From contig NC_051095.1 of assembly GCF_901709675.1 (NCBI RefSeq), forward strand, positions 8,769,956 through 8,833,955: a stretch of DNA of 64,000 nt, given 5' to 3'. The notes below the pieces were generated by a model. It had not been told where the DNA came from. It searched no databases and saw only the letters and a program-made list of their open reading frames with translations. The stretch is from Syngnathus acus. Lineage: Eukaryota > Chordata > Actinopteri > Syngnathiformes > Syngnathidae. Both the position numbers and the translations under genes were made by a program. Shown here in pieces: positions 58,373-64,000 of the stretch. Every line of letters begins with the position of its first letter. Position 1 is the first letter of the stretch.

Positions 58373-61300
58373 TCAAAACAAGGCTGATTATACCTAGTAA
58401 AGGCAGTATGTTGGCTGAAAAACGTTAGAAATTCACAATCCCATCCTTGGCCCTATCTATTGCATTGAAGAGGAACTACTACGCATGGTAAACAACACGA
58501 GCCAGTCGGTAATAACCTTTGTTAATACAGACTGGGAGTGCGTGTATCGATATTTTTATAGAATTGTCATCCAGAGTGATTAAAAGGTTTCCTGATATCG
58601 TGGGTTTTTCCATATTAAGCATGGTTGTGGACATGTACGCTGTATATCTTTGTGTATAATCTAACATCCACTTGAACCTTGTTGACTATTTTAAATGCGT
58701 TAAAATTATTCTGACAGGACCCCCACCCCCTCCAACCCTGGCTTCCATGCTGCGTTCCAAGTCTTTTGTGGAGAAAAAAAAATAGCAATCCAATCTTTTC
58801 TTATCCCTTCTGATTTTGGAGTCTCCACAAGAGCCACAAATCACAGGGACGTGCCTTCGCCTCGGACCACCCGTCCTCTGCGTGTATCACACTTGAAAGG
58901 AGGCATGTTTTATCAGCGACGCGCCAGAGATAAAACTTCATTCGACCTCTTAATATTGTGAAGCAAAGTGTTTTTCTTGTATCCTGAACTCCCTATTAGG
59001 TCTGAAAAACAACAAGACCCAAAGGCTGGTGTAAATCATCACAACAGGCAGTCTCTAAATTGAAATTGCTGCCTTCTTGTTTGAACCCATAGGTGCGGAT
59101 ATTCGTCATGCGGCAGACGCTAAGCGCTCAACTGTCTTCAACACGTCATTTTAAGGGGGCAGGGGGCCAGCCGTGGGGTTCTTAGTGGACGGCAGCCAAA
59201 AGGAATGGAAACAACCTCAACCAGAGAGAGAACAAAGCGCATAAACAATCATATTGTAAAGAAGAAAAACAAGCAAAGACTATTTAGTCTGAGTTGAGTG
59301 ATGGAGTACATACGCTGTATTTTTATACCACAACAGAGGGATAGAAATATTTACTTTGGCCAACGCAAATCCAACATTTGATGTCCAAGAAACTAACAAA
59401 GGCATGCACGTCAGAAACTACCTCCTGAATATTTGCTTTTCCCATTATGTCCAGACTAAAAACTAACGTAATTATTAAAATAAAAATAAAAACTCAGGAG
59501 CGAAATAACCCCCCCCCCCTCAAAAATGCTTTGAAAAATGAAAATTAATTAAAAACCAACTCATCAGTTTTGTGAAGCTGAGCCATGATTGATTGTGACC
59601 TAAGTGAGACCTCTAACTGTGATGTCATTTTCAGTCAACAGCGAGCGGCACCATGAGGAGGATAAAAACTAGTTTATTTAGCTCTTTAACTCATATTTCT
59701 CAATCACAATATTAAGCAGAATGGTGTGATTAGACTAGTGGGGGCACACAACATATTTATTTATTAAGAATTTATTGGGGCAGACTTCCCTTTAACATCC
59801 TAGGTACAAGTATAAACTATGACGTTCTTCTATACACCAGGTACAAATGTAAACCGTGTTGAATGTTTCCTCGATTATTCCTTCAGCGGCTGATGGGTTG
59901 ATATAGGCTTGGTTTTCTTGTCGCTTGTGTTTATTTGGCATGGAAACACCATATTCCATGCCAAAAGAATCAACAATTTGGCTCAGGGAACATGACAGGT
60001 CTCCGCCCTGGCCTTCCACAATGGCGACGTTGAGAGAGGTTTTTGGGACTCAGCAATAGTGTATCCTTCAATTACGCACAGGAAAGAGGGATTTTTAAAA
60101 AAATCTTTCAGCACTTGAAGGAAAGATTTTTTTGTTTCTTCATGTCAGCCACAGGTACGCCCCAAATCAGATTAAACACGTGAATGCAGCATGTCTGCTG
60201 CTTAAGCCTCTCACCATCTTCATTATACACTCGCTAACAGATGAAGTGCTTTGGAAAAATAAAATAAAAAGAAGAGCGCTCAGCTGTCAGCATTGGCTTC
60301 CCGTTGCCCCCGCGTGGTCACGACCATTTCATTTCCTTTTCCGTGCAGGTAAATCCCCCGCTCCTCCTTTCCGTCATGTTATTACAGGTCAGGTTTTTAA
60401 TATTCGCTCCTCAAGATAAGACAAAGTTTTTAGCTATATGTACTTATTATGGCTTGTGTGGGGGTTTTAAATGACATGGCACCCGGTGGACTGTGGGAAG
60501 AAAAACTTTATTAAAATATGTCACATTTGTATTCGGTTTCAGCCATCCCCATAGAGAAAAGCTTACTTAAAGATGGTCGGGGAGACTTCATTATGAACAT
60601 TATAGGCTATATGTAACATACTGCATTTTAGACAGCATAGTGGAGTGAAGAGAAGACCAATAATATGGAACCATATTGGTCGGAAATATGTTTTTCCATA
60701 ATAAGAGAATACAAATGCAGAGTAGGAAAGTCAAGGGCCTAAGTAAGATTAACATTTTAATCCTTACAAGATATGATGCCATTATGCCATTCGGGCTCTT
60801 GGAGGACTAAAAGTAAAAAAAAAAAAAAGTAGAACTGAAAGCCGTTTAAGAATTGAAACCAATTGGAAATCATTTTTTTTGGGCTGAAATTGATCTCACC
60901 ATAATTATTGTTAGGATTCCAATTTAGGTTACTATCTTTTTAATTTACCCACCAGATCGCACAATTTCTCCCCATAATGCAAAATTTGACACCTCTTTCC
61001 CTATAAGGGCTTTTAATGTTTGCTAATGTTCTGAGGAATGCAAACCTTTATGTTAAGATTGTCAATATAACTATTATGCTTTTCAATTAGTCCACCAAAT
61101 GATGCTACTTGTTTCCAATTCAAAGCATGCAGCAAAAATCGTTTGGGCAACCACCCACCACCTTTTACTGTTATCCTGTACTGTTACTGTGATATTTTCC
61201 AAGCTAAATACAGAAAAAAAAAACATAGACATATTGCATGTAGTATAAATGGTACAGTTTGTGCTCTAGGTCGGTTGCTGCACATTGTTGTTAGTGGCCA

Positions 61301-61970
61301 CAAATTTCCACTGACTTCCTCCCAAGACCTAATCAAGGCTTCCCGCTTCCCTTGGAATTCACAGATAGGCCGCGTCGCCTGTACTGATTAGCAGTGACAA
61401 TAAAAAAAAAAAATACGACCAAAAAAAACAAAGGCTCCGCGAGGCGGTGGCTTTCGTCTCGAAGAGATATGATTCACATTGGCGGTTTGTGGTGGAAAGG
61501 CTCAGTCAGTAGTAATCACCTTTCACTTCCTTTGCTTTCTCTCACCTACTGCACTCAACGACACCAACAAGTTCCAATTGTTCTGTTTTTCCAAGGAGCT
61601 GTTTTTCCCTTCATTATTGTTAGTTTGCACATAAGAAAGGTTTGAAAGAGTCAGTGCTATCAGTACTTTCCTTGCACAAAAATAGGGCACAACTTAACTT
61701 GTAGTGTGAGCTATGTCATAGTTAAATGGCACGCTTTGGGTTTTTTTAGCTCCATGCAACAGTCTGTATATTTGATACAAAGGTTAGCGATATTCACTAA
61801 GGTCTCCAGCTTGTCTTTCGACTGTATTGAGCTAGCTAACTACTCACCATCCTACCTATCTAGGTGGCTACGCGGCAAAAGATCTGTATATTCTGTACAG
61901 AGCCAGCAATCACTTGAGCTAGCTAGCTATTGGAGCTGCACAATTACATTTTAATCATGATCACGTTTTT

Positions 61971-62286
61971 GGCTGCTACTGGTTAGCTTGTCCGCCTCAC
62001 AGTTCAGAGGTTGCTGGTTCGATTTCCACGTCCGGCCTTCCTGTGTGGCGTTTGCATGTTCTCCCTGTTCATTGGTTTCCTCCGGGCATTTTGTTTTTCT
62101 CCCAAATTCCAGAAATATGCATGACATGCCGATTAACCACTCTGAATTGCCAGTAGGTGTGCTTAGGAGCGTTAATGTTTGTTCGTTTGTGTGCCCTGCA
62201 ATTGGCTGGCGACCAATGACTCCTGGGATAGACTCCAGCACATCTGCGACCCTTGTGAGGAGAAGTGGTCAGATAATGGATGGATA
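61971..62286 (+). mobile_element. tRNA-derived SINE copy
   Basis: TGGTTAGCTTGTCCGCCTCAC (A box), GGTTCGATTTCC (B box), GTTTGCATGTTCTCCCTG and a GGATGGATAG tail. Same family as 19860-20166. Confidence 0.85.
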
Positions 62287-62390
62287 GTCCAAATGATAAT
62301 TTGGACCACTGTTCAAGTTTTACATTTGTCCACCAGATGACTACATTCTTTTATTGATTAACTATTGGTGCTTCTCTCCCCTCCTTGAAG

Positions 62391-62540
62391 GACATTTACA
62401 CCTCCCATCTCACCCGCAAGGCGACCAAGATTGTGAGTGATGTGAGTCACCCCGCTCACCCTTTGTTTGAACTTCTGCCCTCTGGGAGGCGGTACAGGAG
62501 CCTGCGCGGCCCTCTGCACCTACAGCTGCCCTCGTCAAGG
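62391..62540 (+). pseudogene. LINE reverse-transcriptase C-terminal fragment
   Basis: One frame reads DIYTSHLTRKATKIVSD and continues SHPAHPLFELLPSGRRYRSL, the well-known C-terminal tail of fish non-LTR retrotransposon proteins (L2/CR1-like group in my judgement). Only about 50 residues remain; the reverse-transcriptase core is absent. Confidence 0.7.
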
Positions 62541-63179
62541 TAAGGCCCCCCCCCCCCCTTCATGAATGATGCTGGGGTCAGTTCCCAGCGGTGGCAACTG
62601 GATACGGTAGCTGGGTAGCAAATGGAGCGACGTGGAGGAACTGGGGCGAGTTCACGGTTGCGTAGAGTTTCACGTGCTGTCGACAGCTCGCCGAGTGCCC
62701 AAATACGTCAGCAGCAGGACTCCTATTTGTTTTAGTTGTGGGTGGGTGTTTTTTTCCAGCTGTTGTTGTTGTTCTTTATTAATTGACGCACCCCTAACAC
62801 TGATGAAGAAAATGGTTCTAAGATTGTGACGAAAAACATGAATTTTCTGTCAATCATCTTTTTAAAATATTAATCATTAATAAGTCACATTCCTTTTTGG
62901 GGACTCCAGTACAAAACGGAAATAAATGGGCTTTCTACTCACGCCAACATCTTGATCTGAAATAATCTGCATACAAAACGCACAGGGGGAAAACGACACA
63001 GTTTTGCGGTAAGCGAGGCGTTCACGGGGACTGGCGTACTCCGTCTTGTTTGCACAGAAGGTGCACGTTAGCTGGGAAGATTTAGCAGCAGCTGCGTGCA
63101 GCCTCCAGGTATGTGTGGTGCGGTACTATGTCTGTGCTGCATTGGCTTTGAGCTTGGCGGGGGCCACACACAAGATAAG

Positions 63180-63220
<41 letters not shown>

Positions 63221-64000
63221 CAAAATATTGAAAAATATTATAAGTAACATAAATGAGTAAATACGTAATTGAGACATAGACAAAATTTTCTCTGAACCCC
63301 AAGCCAAGTGTAAAAGGGACACTAAAGTAAAATAAATAAGTAATACACAATAAAAAAAAAAAAAACATCGTTCTGAATCTTTATCTCTTTGATTTTGAAA
63401 CCTGGGTTGAAAAAAATAAATCCCATAAAAAATGAAAGCAGGAAAAAAACATTGACAAAGAAAAAACTGCTCTCAAACTTCACAAAACAAACAAACAAAC
63501 AAACAGTAAAGTTTACTTTACTTGACATTGCCACTCCCAGCACATTTTTCGTGTTGATCATCATGCCTGTGTCTATTCCGTCATGGACGGGACTAAACAC
63601 TCTGGCGGCAAATGCTGGCGAAGTTTATCGGACGCCTGTGCAACATGGAGACAATTTTCTTGCACAGTCTTTCTTTCACGTGTGGAATGAGGCCTTGCTA
63701 ATCAAGTGTAAAACCTTTGCCAAAGTGACATGGGCTCCAAAATATTCCCCCGATGGCGTAGTACCGGACCGGACAGCTGGAAGCCATCGTGGTGACCGGC
63801 TCCGTGGAGGTCAAGAGGCAACCGTGAGCCGCGTGCACTCCGCAGTTAATTGTTTTATTCTCAGACAACCTTGGAAAGTGCGGGAGCACCTATGAGATGG
63901 ATATCAGGGGCACTTGTTTTTCCTAGTTGATGAACGAGACCAGAAGGCACCATGGGCTTCAAGGGACATGAGGCCCAAAATCATTTCGCACTTCATCATA
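62541..64000. other. no secure gene; possible weak exons near 63.7-63.9 kb
   Basis: A TA microsatellite lies at 63182-63219. A frame across 63740-63822 reads LEAIVVTGSVEVKRQ before a GTGAGC donor, and one after TTCTCAG at 63864 reads NLGKCGSTYEMDIRGTCFS and stops, but the two are not in compatible phase. I therefore call no gene. Confidence 0.3.
63182..63219. repeat. (TA)n microsatellite
   Basis: About 19 uninterrupted AT/TA units. Confidence 0.95.

Larger units (their letters stand above)
48262..62390. other. gene-poor stretch with scattered repeats
   Basis: No exon with family similarity is seen. It contains a dispersed repeat (50434-50690), a CRE/E-box cluster (54069-54110), a 240-bp tandem pair (54575-55045), a long CA array (55796-55872) and SINE copies (58085-58372, 61971-62286). 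Open frames here are short and unsupported. Confidence 0.5.

Noticed and set aside
62391-62540. Possible host exon with a GRRYRSL motif
   Set aside because: The sequence is the familiar C-terminal tail of fish LINE proteins, not a host gene.
63389-63895. A 168-residue plus-strand frame near the right edge
   Set aside because: It starts in an AT/AAC-rich repeat, has no recognisable domain, and internal splice-like blocks are not in compatible phase.
1-64000. CRISPR arrays, bacterial operons, prophage or plasmid features
   Set aside because: The direct repeats here are microsatellites, minisatellites or transposon parts; the genes are spliced vertebrate genes.

Overview
This is nuclear DNA from a vertebrate, almost certainly a teleost fish. 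The genes have short GT-AG introns and vertebrate orthologues, and the spaces between them hold microsatellites, tRNA-derived SINEs, hAT-type MITEs and a LINE tail of types familiar from fish genomes. Genus and species cannot be told. It is not bacterial: no operons, ribosome binding sites or CRISPR arrays are present.

Genes occupy mainly the first 36 kb. (1) Positions 1-7220 hold a lectin locus. A complete eight-exon gene (3249-6403, +) encodes a 319-residue secreted protein that joins a C-type lectin domain, a short cysteine-rich linker and a galectin domain. The last four exons of a second, almost identical copy lie upstream (106-969), cut by the window edge. (2) arl9 (8529-10643, -) encodes an Arf-like GTPase with a predicted N-terminal membrane anchor. 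(3) snapc1 (11145-13230, -) encodes a subunit of the snRNA-activating complex, in only two coding exons. (4) srp72 (15763-21207, -) encodes the 72-kDa protein of the signal recognition particle; all 19 coding exons join in frame to 665 residues. (5) leprotl1 (21892-24305, +) is head to head with srp72 and encodes a 131-residue four-helix membrane protein. (6) From 26571 to about 35442 (+), seven to nine phase-compatible exons encode a coiled-coil protein that I cannot name.

From about 35.5 kb to the end I find no secure gene. This part is AT-rich and holds simple repeats, degenerate tandem arrays, SINE copies, a hAT MITE, one end of a TIR element and a LINE fragment. A few weak exon candidates (46.3, 48.2 and 63.7 kb) are noted with low confidence.

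Mobile elements sit between and inside the genes: a 1031-bp element with a THAP-domain exon and terminal inverted repeats (13680-14710), a 590-bp element with perfect 30-bp inverted ends (14871-15460), a hAT MITE in the snapc1 intron, and a SINE with a perfect 14-bp target-site duplication in an srp72 intron. srp72 and arl9 are also neighbours in human 4q12; snapc1 and leprotl1 lie elsewhere in human. The genes share no single pathway: srp72, snapc1, arl9 and leprotl1 are housekeeping or trafficking genes, while the lectin pair looks like a fast-evolving secreted (probably immune or mucosal) locus. The most unusual object is the C-type-lectin/galectin fusion and its recent tandem duplication.
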